Part shown: positions 1 through 10,199 of the stretch, one piece after another
Numbering within the stretch: position 1 is the stretch's first letter
Layout: each line of letters opens with the position of its first letter
Assembly: GCA_963585895.1 (NCBI GenBank)
Contig: CAUZXS010000152.1
Coordinates: 1 to 64,000 of the forward strand
Length of the DNA: 64,000 nucleotides
Direction of reading: 5' to 3'
From: Sepioteuthis lessoniana
Lineage: Eukaryota > Mollusca > Cephalopoda > Myopsida > Loliginidae
Notes under the pieces: model-generated
What the model saw: the letters and a program-made list of their open reading frames with translations, nothing else
Databases searched by the model: none
Told to the model about the DNA's origin: nothing
Made by a program: the position numbers and the translations under genes

Positions 1-62
1 CCGTGTTCTTTGGTAATTAAGGTTCGCCATCTTTTCAATTTTAGTATATGTACTGCCGAAGC

Positions 63-187
63 GGGGATCCACTGGTGGTGTAACGATTAGCAAGGTAGAC
101 TTGCAAACCTACACGAGTGAGTTCGAGTCTCATTGGGCGCCCCATTCATTCGTCCTTGTGCCACATCGAAGCAAAGAGCTTTGTAAG
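63..187 (+). mobile_element. tRNA-derived SINE, family A, copy 1
   Basis: A short tRNA-like retroposon. Box A is visible as TGGTGTAACGATTAG near 75 and box B as GAGTTCGAGTCTCA near 121, the spacing of an internal RNA polymerase III promoter. The body continues into CCCATTCATTCG and ends at AAAGAGCTTTGTAA. Two more copies lie on the minus strand at 991-1127 and 56609-56730, and they share the same end, which is why this is called a family rather than a tRNA gene. The motif TTCGCCATCTTT occurs on both sides (near 24 and 190) and may be a target duplication, but the left copy is further from the element than expected. Confidence 0.75.
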
Positions 188-487
188 CTTCGCCATCTTT
201 CCTTCGCACATGATTTCAATAATTATAACTAAACAATTCAATTTTAGTTTCATCTATCTATAATTCTCTTTAGCAAAACGAATTTTCCTTTTCCTTATGC
301 TGTCTTACGAAATTTAACCTTGCATGTTTATGTCGTTTCAATAGGAGAGGTGTTTTCTTTGGTCTCCGTGACTTTAGTCTATTCCTTACCATTTCATTAC
401 TCACTGTTCGTTTATCTTATTCAGACAACTCTCACATTTCCAAATTGAAATATAAATAACAGTTTTTATATAGCAACAACTGATGGA

Positions 488-746
488 AATAATTGGCCTA
501 ATGAGTAGTGTTCGCCAGTGTTCCGGGGGACCGGGGTTCAATCTCCAGGTCGACTCATATCAAAGACTCAAAAAATGCTACCTGATGCCGCCTTGCTTAG
601 AACTCAGCACTAAAAGGGTAATGATCAAGGGTAAAGTGGAGCAATCCAGGCAATGGATAGCGCCCTCCCTAACACCTCGGTGTAGTAGCTATTGAAAAGG
701 GAGCTTTCGGGTCACCCTCGACTAAAGGGAGACAACTTTACTTACT
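488..746 (+). mobile_element. SINE family B, copy 1
   Basis: About 255 bp matching three other copies in the window (9940-10197 plus; 50241-50503 and 59553-59765 minus). The head carries a box B-like GGGTTCAATCTCCAGG and the shared body runs through AAAGACTCAAAAAATG, GTAAAGTGGAGCAATCC and GGTGTAGTAGCTATTGAAAA to the end GACAACTTTACTTACTT. The box A region is more diverged than in copy 2. An open frame of 70 codons here is a chance frame. Confidence 0.8.
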
Positions 747-868
747 TATTTTTACAAGGATTACTCGCTGCGACCATTATTGTTAGCACAGATGACCTTG
801 CTTTACCAAGGAGACACATTGCTGCATTTAGATTTGTCCAGGAATAACAACAGTTTACATATACATAA

Positions 869-1360
869 CTTCTCATAAAGGTGGTGGCGTTGTCATTATG
901 GATTCCCCCTCGTTATAACAATGAAATAATGGAATTATTATATGACAAAAACACGTACGAACAATTTTTTTCTATAAACCATAAATAAAGGTAATTTACA
1001 AAGCTCTTTGCTTCGATGTGGCACAAGGCCGAATGAATGGGGCACCCAATGAGACTCGAACTCAATCGTGTAGGTTCGCTAGTCTAGCTTGCTAACCGTT
1101 ACACCACCAGAGGTGCCCTATGAACCATAAATAAAGATATAAAATTTTTAATAAGTCCAATAAAAAACTAATTTCTAATCAATACAATGTCTGGTATTCA
1201 TTAATTGGTTATTATCCAACAATATTTAAAATAAATTATCTTCCTAAATCCCATAAACCTACAATTCCTCAACGATCAATTATTTCAGGGATTGGATCTG
1301 CCCAACATAACATCGCAAAATCTTTAGCCAAAATACTACCCCCCTTTCTTAGGCATGATT
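869..1360 (+). pseudogene. Penelope-like element reverse transcriptase fragment
   Basis: Translation with frame changes gives SHKGGGVVIMDS, then NNEIMELLYDKNTYEQ, and after the SINE insertion YLPKSHKPTIPQRSIISG followed by GSAQHNIAKSLAKILPP. The order KGGxVVxMD, then LPKxHKPxxPxRxIxSxxGS with a following LAK(x)L block is that of the N-terminal part of Penelope-like reverse transcriptases. In-frame stops (for example the TAA soon after the first block) and frame changes show it is dead. The palm motifs and GIY-YIG endonuclease are not visible, so it is truncated at about 1.36 kb or decays beyond recognition. A different RT family cannot be fully excluded. Confidence 0.7.
991..1127 (-). mobile_element. 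SINE family A, copy 2, with 19-bp target duplication
   Basis: On the minus strand the copy carries box A TGGTGTAACGGTTAGC and box B GAGTTCGAGTCTCA. It is bounded exactly by CTATAAACCATAAATAAAG at 972-990 and the same 19-mer with one change at 1128-1146. Removing the element and one duplicate rejoins the Penelope-like reading, so the SINE inserted into that element. This gives precise ends for family A: 137 bp. Confidence 0.9.
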
Positions 1361-1802
1361 AGCAATAATTTATACATGGAAAAAATGTCTAGCCAGGCTA
1401 GAAATAAAATCATTATACATTAAATATTCCTGATGAAAAATCTTTCAAACGTTTAGAAATAAACCTCAAGAAAACAAACATTACATTTTCTTTCCCTTTT
1501 CATAAAATAATTAAAATTTACACATTATGCGTGAAACATTGCTGTTTTCGGTTTATCGATATCTTTCTATTAACAAAATTCTGGTTAACCTATGGATTAG
1601 CCTTTTAGTGGGGCCCTTGCATTACTTTATATACACAATAAAAAAAAACTCCGGAAAATTGTTGAATCTAGTGTTATTTCAAACTACAATATAATCAAAC
1701 AGAGACTGAGTTTTTTCAATGTGTCTCCTTATTTAATCAGATTGGCGCTGAAAAGTTGCAAAATTCCTTATTCGAAATAATTCAGCTTCATCTCTTATAT
1801 AT

Positions 1803-1803
<1 letters not shown>

Positions 1804-1848
<45 letters not shown>
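1804..1848. repeat. (GATA)n microsatellite
   Basis: About eleven consecutive GATA units, uninterrupted, in AT-rich DNA downstream of the Penelope-like fragment. Confidence 0.98.
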
Positions 1849-1849
<1 letters not shown>

Positions 1850-1948
1850 ACAAACAGTCGAATTAAACAGATATAGAAAGATTAGCACTGATAAAAACGG
1901 ATAGATATATAATGGAATATTTATAATTGATAGATATGAACTAAATAA

Positions 1949-1959
1949 TGATCTATCTA

Positions 1960-2012
<53 letters not shown>

Positions 2013-2030
2013 TGAAAGAGAGAGAGAGAA
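1949..2030. repeat. Compound (CTAT)/(AT)n/(GA)n microsatellite
   Basis: A run of CTAT, then about 18 AT units, then GA units with one AGTGAA interruption. Confidence 0.97.
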
Positions 2031-2660
2031 TAACATAGCACATACCAGTACAGTAAGAACGGTGTTATATACCTATTTCAAATGGATTTATTTATTCTAT
2101 TTATTTATTGTTACTTAGAAGTAGATTTTAGAAACATTTATATCGAAATAGATTGTTTCGTTACTAAACAAACAAAATGTAGCGGGGGGGTGCACAAGAA
2201 TATCAATCGGCCAAACGATGAGAAAAAAAAGATATATTATTCACAACAAAAACTAATTCCTCTACAATTTTCTTCTTTATCAAAGTACTTTTAAAAAAAA
2301 GATATTGATATTATTTACATATGTCAAACATTCTGCGGTGTAATTTTCAATCATCGTTCAGGTGGTAATTACGTGTCAGGCTAGGGATTTGTTCGTTGAC
2401 ATTCCTATCTACAACAGATAGTTTATATACATTCTCACTTATCGTTTTCTTATCTAAGGTTAGTCGGGGAGAAATGTTTTTTAGGTCTATTTGTTTGTTT
2501 ATTTGATTAGTATGAGTAAAATGTCACATGGGATTTTAATCAGAAATGGGTCTTTTTTTTTTATTGTAGAAAAAAAAAACAATAGTTACGTGACTGGGAC
2601 GGAGACTACAAGATTCCAGCCCTCATTAGTTTTCATTTCAAAAAATATAACACAAGTTGT
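2031..2660. other. AT-rich stretch, nothing recognised
   Basis: No element family seen. Short open frames here are rich in F, I, Y and K, as expected by chance at this composition. Confidence 0.6.
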
Positions 2661-2661
2661 C

Positions 2662-2664
<3 letters not shown>

Positions 2665-2740
<76 letters not shown>

Positions 2741-2754
2741 TCACACACACACAC
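2665..2754. repeat. Compound (CT)n(CA)n microsatellite
   Basis: About 27 CT units run directly into about 18 CA units with one TC interruption. The strand is pure pyrimidine over its left half. Confidence 0.98.
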
Positions 2755-3032
2755 CGATATATACATCGATGAGAGAGATTACTGTATTCAGAAATTTAAC
2801 ACACACATATATATAAAGTGCTAACAACATGGCAGCTATGGATCTTTTGTACAATAACAAACCACGACCTCTAATCGAAAAAAGAATCAACAAAATCAGG
2901 AAATTATCCAATTTTAATGACATTTTCAGTGCTTGTTTATCAATAAATGAATGAATTTTATAATATATCTGTTATTTGTTATCTTTACTCCACGTCCCGT
3001 ATGTGTGGCACTATTTAATCGGTACGGCTATA

Positions 3033-3583
3033 TAATTTGGTTGGTTTGATGGCATATCAACCATAGTTGGTTATTTAATGCCAGATCCTGTTTTTACATA
3101 TACATTAAATATATATGATTTAAAAATACATTTTGTTGATATACACAGTTGAATGATCAAACGGTTCTATTTCTAGCCATTTAGTTTCGCATAAGTCAAC
3201 AAAGTTAAATGGTCCCTTGTATTGCAATGTATTACTAACAATTTAATTAAACATCAGTCATTTGTTTGCACAGTTAAATGATCAAACAGTTCTATTTCTA
3301 ATAATTCAATTTAGCATGTCATTTGTTTGGATTCAGTTTAAATGACTAACAGTTGTATTTGACACACTGTCAGATGCTACCTCTCCGCGTCAGATTTGGC
3401 CCGGGAGCGATGACAATGAAGAGGTACACCACATTCCCTAAAGCTCCAGCATTACTGAAGCCTCACCATCAGATTGTTTAATGTCATGTGAGGACACTCT
3501 TATAGGGAGGTCTTACCTCTCTGCTGAGATGCAGTTGGTGTTTTCTACAGCCCCAACTAACTGGGCTGGTGTGTGTTGTGGCC
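3033..3583 (-). mobile_element. Composite SINE-like element: head, tandem repeats, shared tail (copy 1)
   Basis: Read on the minus strand it has three parts. The head (3365-3583) begins AGTTAGTTGGGGCTGTAGAA and contains CATCTGATGGTGAGGCTTCA-like and TAGCATCTGACAG motifs. The middle (about 3100-3365) holds two to three diverged repeats of about 80 bp with AACTGT(T)TGATCATTTAAC and CAAACAAATGAC. The tail (3033-3095) is TTGGCATTAAATAACC followed by TTGATATGCCATCAAACC, the same tail as SINE-C. The same order of parts is seen at 46333-47000 and, in shortened form, at 63330-63998. No protein is encoded. The head has a box A-like TGGCCCAGTCGGCTGG in other copies but no clear box B. Confidence 0.75.
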
Positions 3584-3584
3584 T

Positions 3585-4205
3585 TGTTAGGGACCAGAAA
3601 AAAGACACAAAAGAGGAATTGAGTTAAACAAATATATTAAACAAGAACAGAAATACTACATATACGGATGAGAAGGTTACCAGCGAGACTATTCGGTCCG
3701 ACTGTCAAAGCTATCCGCTGGAATATTTGCCTATGCCTCCCACCAGACAAGGCTTGACACAAGGTCAAAAGCCCGAAGGCCAATTAAAGCAGGGATAAAG
3801 GGAGGAGAAGGTCGAGAACGAGCTGAGACTCGAACCCTTCTAGTCATTGACCCACTAAGTGCAATGTGGGTCTAATGAGTCAGGCAGTATCATGGACCTA
3901 AATCTAGATCCAGGCACGTATGCCAGAATATAGCTTGAACTAGACCGTGAGGTCTAGTGCTATACAAGGGGTGAATAGGGCTCAAAAGAGCCGCTTGCCC
4001 ACCCGAAGGTGGCCCAGTCGAAACTGGGAGCCTTACGGCTTCAAGTCTGCCATTGATTCCATTACCTGTCCGGTACGAATGCCAGACAGTACGCAGAAAA
4101 GTCTCTGCACAAAGCCTCTGGAATATTGCCTCCTGCCTAAAACCAGTGCCGGCTGCAATTTATAGCTGGAAGAGTTCATGCGTGTGTGGGTAAATAACCA
4201 TAACA
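3585..4205 (-). mobile_element. LTR-like block with a dense hairpin array
   Basis: On the minus strand the block starts TGTTATGG and ends CCCTAACA, so its ends form the inverted TG...CA termini of an LTR. A TATA box (CTATAAATTG) lies about 40 bases in. Downstream, about 430 bases are packed with perfect short stems: on the plus strand ACTAGACC-GTGA-GGTCTAGT (3939-3958), GGCTC-AAAA-GAGCC (3979-3992), CCACC-CGAA-GGTGG (3999-4012), CCCAGT-CGAA-ACTGGG (4013-4028), AGCC-TTAC-GGCT (4029-4040), CTGTC...GACAG (4066-4089) and GCAGA...TCTGC (4093-4108). The block is richer in G+C than its surroundings. A box B-like AGGGTTCGAGTCT is also present near 3829-3841 (minus). I see no matching target duplication, so LTR identity is tentative; an uncharacterised structured RNA element is the alternative. 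Confidence 0.5.
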
Positions 4206-4924
4206 GTATGACATATACATCTGTATATAATAAAAAGACAAAAGTCTGAAGGTGTGAATAGAATAAAGAAAAAAAATTACTGTTGGAAGAAAATAGTATA
4301 CAATTATGAATGTTAATTTTTTTTTAAATTATGCTTGGAGATCTTTTAATACAATGATTTAAATGTAAATATTTTCTTTTATATTATTATGAAAATAATT
4401 CTGTATCCATATTTGCTCTACTTAAAAATGGGGACCTTAATTTTGCAGTAGATGTTGACTTTTCTCAATTCACAAGCAAAGTTGTAATATGTTATTTGAC
4501 AAAATAGTTTTACTAATCGAAATATACAAATTTTAAAGCAAGAAATTTGAGCCATTTTTTTTTTTTTTTTTTTTGGCTAGTTTTTAATTCTTTTATTAAT
4601 TTTTTTTTTTTTTTTGAGATATTAAAATGTTTGACGAAAAAAGGATGGAAAACTCCAGTTACACTCATTTAAGCAATTTCCATTTTATCCCTTGTATTCG
4701 GGTTGAATATTTTACTAAAAACATAAGGTATAAAACAAAAATTTTGTTATAAAAAGAGAAAAATTTAAAAAAATAATAAAATTAGAGTTTTAGAAGCAAT
4801 GAAAGATTCGTAGATTATTACCGGGTAAAACATTATATATTAAAAAGGAAATTAAAATGTATTATTTCACTATTTTAATAATAAATTGATAAATCAAAAA
4901 TCCTTATTTCATTATGTTTCCATA
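4206..4924. other. AT-rich stretch with poly-T tracts
   Basis: Contains T tracts near 4553-4575 and 4601-4616. No element or gene recognised. Confidence 0.6.
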
Positions 4925-4929
4925 ATTGT

Positions 4930-6100
4930 ACATTCAAATCTTTCTCTGACACGCTTCTATGCACTGCTGAAAGGATTCTTCTGTAATTCCCCTCAGCTTC
5001 GATGTTACGCCCCTCTTGATGGCTTTCATGCCTTCAAAACGTGTGCCCTTGATGATCCCCCTTTAGTTTGAGGAAAAGAAAAAGTCACTCGAAGACCTGA
5101 CGATTAGAGAGGTTGTTCCAGTTCAAAGATGTCCTTCTCTGCTAGAAACTGCCGTCCGTTTAGGGCATTGTGAGCAGTTGCATTGTCTTGGTGAAGTAGC
5201 CATGATTTGTCCTGCCACAAATTTCGTCTCTTCTCGCGCACTTGTTTTGCACACATACTTTAAGGAACTCTGGGCTTTGTGAGCAGTTGCATTGTCTTGG
5301 TGAAGTAGCCATGATTTGTCCTGCCACAAATTTCGTCTCTTCTCGCGCACTTGTTTTACACACACACTTTAAGGAACTCTGGGCTTTGTGAGCAGTTGCA
5401 TTGTCTTGGTGAAGTAGCCATGATTTGTCCTGCCACATATTTCGTCTCTTCTCGCGTACTTGTTTTGCACACACTTCAGGAACTCCCTGATCGTCCAGCT
5501 CTGTTGCACGAACTCGCCGTGGGTGATGTCCCTCGCATTGAAGAATGTGATCAACATGACTTTTGACTGTCTTGCTTTCTCTAGATTTGGTGAAGTCGGA
5601 AGGTTCCACTGACTGTTCTGATGCTTGGTTTCCGGATCAGATTCCAAAAATCCATGTCTCATCATCAGTGATGACTCTATAAAGCAAAGCTGATTCAGTC
5701 AAAAGACGCTCGATGACGTCCTGAATGCAGCGTTCCTTCTGATCATCATTCAGTAGCCATGCCATCATTTTTGGGCAGACTTTCTACTTGCCCAAATCTT
5801 TGATGATAAACTTCCAAACTATTTTTTTCATGTTCAGCTGACTTGCGATCATTCGATCAGTAAACCCACGATCTCTACATATCACCTGCCTTACTCACTC
5901 GACATTTACTTCAGCCCTATTTGTTGAAGGCCTCCAGCTCTTGGAATCATCCTTCACCTCCTCCCGACCTTATTTGAACCTGAAAAACACGTACGTGCAA
6001 CATAGTGATATTTCCATACACTTGCTGAAGCATTTCAAGTGCTTGTAATGAAGTTTTCCCAACCAGACCAAAAATTTCAACCTTATTCGTTGCTCAATGC
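4930..6100 (-). pseudogene. Mariner-family transposase, near full length, decayed
   Basis: Reading from 6100 down on the minus strand, with several frame changes, the order of motifs is that of a mariner transposase: an N-terminal helix-turn-helix region (EQRIRLKFL, LGKTSLQALEMLQQVYG), the linker (RPSTNRAEVNVE), a second DNA-binding region (DRGFTDRMIASQLN, LLNDDQKERC), the first catalytic block (RVITDDETWIFGI), then DPETKHQNSQWNLPTSP and KARQSK, the second catalytic block (WLLHQDNATAHKA) and weak traces of the third (LEQPL followed by FSFPQTKGG). The family catalyses cut-and-paste transposition with an Asp triad. Multiple frameshifts and a 109-bp triplication (separate entry) inactivate it. 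Terminal inverted repeats were not located. Confidence 0.88.
5171..5490 (-). repeat. Three tandem 109-bp copies inside the mariner catalytic region
   Basis: The 10-mer TGAGCAGTTG occurs at 5171, 5280 and 5389, so the period is exactly 109 in both intervals. Each copy covers the segment coding for CGRTNHG/WLLHQDNATAHKA and upstream residues. Because 109 is one more than a multiple of three, each copy shifts the frame, which explains why the same peptide appears in three overlapping frames. Copies differ by only a few bases (for example ACAAATTTC against ACATATTTC), so the expansion is younger than much of the decay of the gene. Confidence 0.95.
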
Positions 6101-6189
6101 CAAGTATTTGCGGGATTCTTTGGTTATGGTAATTCAATTTACAATGTAATGGGCTTAAAAGAAAAAGAAAGAAATAACCAGCCACCAAC

Positions 6190-7140
6190 CATTAACACCC
6201 CTAAAACGCCAACCCCATATATCAAAACTAAATACAGATCTGAAATGGGCTACAAAGGTGAATTGTATTGCAAAAACACGCCCTACTTATCACATTTACA
6301 ATCTAATCTACTTTTAAAGTGAATAGCCTTAAAAGGTCAGAAGTGATCGTTTCTCATTGTCGCTGACAATAAAAGGCGCCACTTACAATGTGTTTTTTTA
6401 TTGTTGTTAGAACACAAGTTTATTTGTACCATTAAAAGATAATGTCAGTGGTTAATAATCTGGGAACTAAAAGTAATTTTAATGGTTATGTTATTTCTCA
6501 GAAGGTCGGGGATCATCATTTCTAAAATCCGTAATTATCCTCAGTAGACTGGAGTTATTATTTGCAGATAAGATCGGGGGTTATCAGGGGTTATAATTAC
6601 TTAGGAACCACGATAATCCTTGGTAGGTTGGTGTTAGCATTTTTAAGGACTACGAAAATTCCCAGACTGTTGAGATTATCTTTAGGAGGAACTCGGAAGA
6701 TTTTTGGTTATCATTTGCTGAGACACCGATAATCCTCGTCTTTTTGAGGATTATAATTCGCAGGGAATTTGTTATGTTGATATTAGTCATAGCAAATCTA
6801 TATTTACATATTTCATTCTAAGACGGTTTTTATAACTAAACTTTTTTTATGTATGTGTAAAGCAAAATTGAACGAAAATACAAAAAAAAAGGGAAGATGT
6901 GTGTATGTGAGAATGTCTTTGTAATAGAAGTAAACCACTACACATTAAGTACTCAATAAATCGTTTTGCGGTGGTTGCTTTTTCTTGGAGGGCGGGGGGG
7001 CTTTTTTAATATATCAGATTTTTATCAAGTGCTGAAGGCGTAAAACAGCGTCATATTTGTTCCAAAAAGTCTCCTGAAGGTGGAAGTCCACAAGGCATAT
7101 AAAAAATACGTCTAAATTCTACGGAATGTTGTAAAAAAGA
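6190..7140. repeat. Degenerate repeats of about 60 bp (6420-6780) in AT-rich DNA
   Basis: Variants of GGTTATCATTTGC...GATAATCCTCG recur four to five times between 6420 and 6780 at spacings near 55-65 bases, suggesting an old minisatellite. The flanks (6190-6420 and 6780-7140) hold nothing recognised except a G run near 6993. Confidence 0.45.
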
Positions 7141-7161
7141 CATAGGACCACATGATGTGCT

Positions 7162-7162
<1 letters not shown>

Positions 7163-7193
<31 letters not shown>

Positions 7194-7534
7194 CACATAC
7201 GCACACACACACACACATACACAAACACACACACACATACACACACACACACACAAACACATACACACACACATACAAACACACACACACACATACACAA
7301 ACATACACACACACAAACACATACACACACACATACAAACACACATACACACATACACAAACACACACACACACAAACACATACACACACACATACAAAC
7401 ACACATACACACATACACAAACACACACACACACACGCACAAACACACATACACACACAAATACATACACACACATATACACACACAAACACACATACAC
7501 ACACACACAAACACACACACACATACACAAACAC
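7163..7534. repeat. CA-rich minisatellite with a 60-bp higher-order period
   Basis: Imperfect CA repeat with regularly placed ATACAC and AAACAC variants. The 60 bases from 7261, from 7321 and from 7381 are nearly identical, so the tract is a minisatellite of a 60-bp unit and not simply a decayed dinucleotide. Open frames over this tract on both strands (His/Thr or Cys/Val rich) are artefacts of the repeat. Confidence 0.93.
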
Positions 7535-7542
7535 TGAGATGC

Positions 7543-7790
7543 CCATAGGAAAATGGACCCGACGAACCGAGTTCAAATCTTAGATGAGGCTAACTGCATT
7601 TCACATAGCACTAATACGCTTTGGAAAGGTATGAATCAAATTATTCTCCTTCCAGCTATAGGTAAATAGTAGGGCAGACAGGTTTCTTTAGCCTTGGTTA
7701 GACAACAGGTCTAGGAGAAGGAAAACTCTAAATTCAAACTTGTTGAATTTAAAAATTAACCCTGTGTCTACAGAGGGGTTGGGTAAATGT
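7543..7790 (+). mobile_element. tRNA-derived SINE, family F, copy 1
   Basis: Box B-like CCGAGTTCAAATCTTAG near 7566 follows a poorly conserved box A. The body shares TTTCACATAGC(A/G)CTAAT, a central domain (GGAAAGGTATGAATC ... CCAGCTATAGGTAAATAGT) and a 3' part (TAGGGCAGAC ... AACCCTGTGTC) with the second copy at 51884-52165. The central domain is also found in SINE-C, whose head is different. Confidence 0.75.
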
Positions 7791-7794
7791 ATAT

Positions 7795-9140
7795 ACATAC
7801 ACACTTTTTTTTAAGTTTGAATTGTTCAGAGACACAATCAACAGCGTTTGGTGACAGTCAGTTTTTTGCACTCGTGATTATCCGACCAAGAGGATTCCGG
7901 GTAATGATTTTCCTTTTATATACTGTTGAGTCGGTCATGATGGGAAGAGTAATCTAGCTTACGGCACATTCTTGAAATGGTGATCAAGTGATGTGTTTGA
8001 TTTTTAGAAGATTACTATTCAAACAAGGATAAAACAAACAGAGATGATAACAATCCAATAGTTTCCCTTTTATTTCCGTATGAAAACGTTGAAATGTTAT
8101 CGACGTATTTTCTTCTACATAGTCCAGTAAACTCCTGCTGTTTTCCTTCAGTGTCCCATGAACGCCGACTGTTATGCTCCCAGTTTAAACTTATGTGTGT
8201 GTAAGCGGTCGTTTGTTTAGTTTGCTTGTTTAAACTCATGTATGAAAACGTAGTTGTTTGCGCTACAGATTTATTTTACTCCGTGTGAGTTTTTCACTCC
8301 AGCGTCAACTGCTGACAGCAAAACTTCTTATGTATCCGGGACTCTTGTAAATATTCTAGCTGATCAGAACAATGGTGTAGTCTGGATGATCTTAATTCTT
8401 CCTCTTTTGGGGACCGTTCCAGGGGAACTAACTATCATTGCTACAATCGCCTTCCATATGTTCCACATATTTTTATTTTTCAAGCAATGTCCTAGTATCT
8501 GTTGACCTTTTCGCTTTCTTTTATTTTCAATCAGTGGTTCGCCAGAACGGCAAAATGTACAAGATCCCAAGTTTTCTTTTCTCGTTAATTAACTCTAGGT
8601 CTGGTCTTCTGGTCAGGATTTGGTGATCCGTTTTTATCTCAAAATCCCAGAGAATTTTATGTATTTCATTCTCTAGGACGGATTCTAGTTTTTTTAATAT
8701 ACCTCTTCGTAGACTGGTCAAATATTAATATCTTGCACTATCCTAGTAGATCACCTTTCCTACCCAAAAGGGCCAACACTTGCATTTCCTTTTCGAATAG
8801 TTTGCCACATTCATTCATTTGCAAACAGGGAAAGTTTGGGTTTTTTTTAATACTTCAAAATATGTCCATACATGTGTGTGTGTGTGTGTGTGAATATACT
8901 GATTTGAAAAGACAAGATATTCTGTGAATGATGTTATTTATTGTTGAATTATTCGCCAACGTTTAACTATTCACTTTTTTATTATTATTAAACGATCACT
9001 AGATAATGTATTTTCTGAATTATATTGAATTTAAAAATGAAACATTTAATAAATTTTATGATACTTTTAGTATTCTATTATAGATAGTTTCGTTCAGTTC
9101 CAAATCTATATGACGTAGTGTTTGAAATTTATTTCAAAGC
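7795..9140. other. No recognised element or gene
   Basis: Mixed AT-rich sequence. Open frames at 8015-8239 (minus), 8254-8505 (plus) and 8364-8570 (minus) have ordinary codon mixtures, but I recognise no domain. The minus frame near 8364-8440 reads GTVPKRGRIKIIQTTPLF, which might be a very old transposon remnant. A short GT tract lies at 8874-8891. Confidence 0.4.
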
Positions 9141-9155
9141 GTAAAATTTGAAGGA

Positions 9156-9156
<1 letters not shown>

Positions 9157-9189
<33 letters not shown>
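9157..9189. repeat. (TA)n microsatellite
   Basis: About 15 TA units immediately 5' of a LINE fragment. Confidence 0.97.
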
Positions 9190-9190
<1 letters not shown>

Positions 9191-9876
9191 TGCATATCCT
9201 TGGGAAAGCTACGAGAAGCATTGGTCTCTACATGAATTCTAATAAAATAGAGTTCAAGGGTTTTAATCGAGAAGAAGCCATCTTCACTTTAAGTAACAGG
9301 CGTCTAAATTTAGTAGACAAGTTCACATACCTCGGCAGTAACATCTCATCTACTGAAAGTGAAATCAACATACAGCCATCAAAGATGTGTATTAATATCA
9401 ATAGGTTATCGATCATGCGGAAGTCTGATCTCTCCGATGAAATAAAACGGGATAACTTCCGCGCTGTACTTGTGTTAATAATACTGTATGGATGCACCAC
9501 ATGGACGTAAACAGAACTCCTGAAGAAAAAGCTAGATAGGAACTACATAAAAATGCTATGTATTGTTTTGAACAAATTCGGGAAGCAACTCTCCACAATA
9601 CAGCAACAGTACGGCCACTTACTTCCCATCTCAAAAACATTCAAGGGAGACGAACAAGACACGCGGGGCAGTACTGGAAAAGTAAGGACGAACTAAAAGC
9701 AACGTTCTTTTATGGACCATTTGATATGGATGTGCCAGTATTGGCCGACAATCAGGAACTTACCTACATCAGCTCTGTACGGACACGGGATGTAGTTGTG
9801 AAGGACCTGCTGGTAGTGATGGATGATAGAGACGGATGAAGAGAGAGAGTCAGGAAAATACGTGCTGACAGCATGA
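9190..9876 (+). pseudogene. Non-LTR retrotransposon (LINE) reverse transcriptase C-terminal fragment
   Basis: Translation gives GLYMNSNKIEFKGFN, LVDKFTYLGSNISSTESEI, then RAVLVLIILYGCTTWT, a stop, KKKLDRNY and, after frame changes, LTSHLKNIQGRRTRHAGQY and LLVVMDDRDG. The block order (KTEY-like, LGSxxSSTxxDI, SxLLYGCxTWT, RRTRHAG, MDDRxG) is that of the thumb and C-terminal part of an invertebrate LINE RT, and it matches the better-preserved copy at 34511-35330. The YADD palm motif is missing: the copy is 5' truncated at the TA tract. At least two frameshifts and a stop make it dead. Confidence 0.9.
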
Positions 9877-9881
9877 TTTGA

Positions 9882-9882
<1 letters not shown>

Positions 9883-9939
<57 letters not shown>
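9883..9939. repeat. (TA)n microsatellite between LINE and SINE
   Basis: About 28 TA units forming the junction between the LINE 3' end and SINE-B copy 2. Confidence 0.98.
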
Positions 9940-9941
<2 letters not shown>

Positions 9942-10197
9942 ATTGGACTAGTGGTAGAGTCTTCGCCAATGGTCTAGGAGACTGGGGTTCAATCGCAGGT
10001 TGAATCATACCAAAGACTCAAAAAATGGTACTTGATACCTCCTGTTTAACACTCAGCACTATAGGGTACGGATCAAGGGTAAAGTGGAGCAATCCAAGGA
10101 AAGGAGCAGCACCCTCCCCTACACTTTGGTGTAGTAGCTATTGAAAAGTAAACCTTCAGATCGCCTTCGACTGCTGTTACCAACTTTACTTACTTTT
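9940..10197 (+). mobile_element. SINE family B, copy 2
   Basis: The best-preserved tRNA-like head of the family: box A-like TGGACTAGTGGTAGAGTC and box B GGGGTTCAATCGCAGG. The body has AAAGACTCAAAAAATGG, GGTAAAGTGGAGCAATCC, GGTGTAGTAGCTATTGAAAA and the end AACTTTACTTACTT. It sits directly between a TA tract and another LINE fragment. Confidence 0.88.
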
Positions 10198-10199
10198 TT

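Noticed and set aside
5123..5665. Several overlapping minus-strand genes
   Set aside because: All are frames of one mariner transposase displaced by the 109-bp triplication.
7051..7583. Long open frames of Cys/Val or His/Thr on both strands
   Set aside because: They follow directly from the CA repeat and exist in several frames at once.
8254..8505. Small membrane protein
   Set aside because: Hydrophobic residues are expected from T-rich sequence; no family recognised and the opposite strand is also open.
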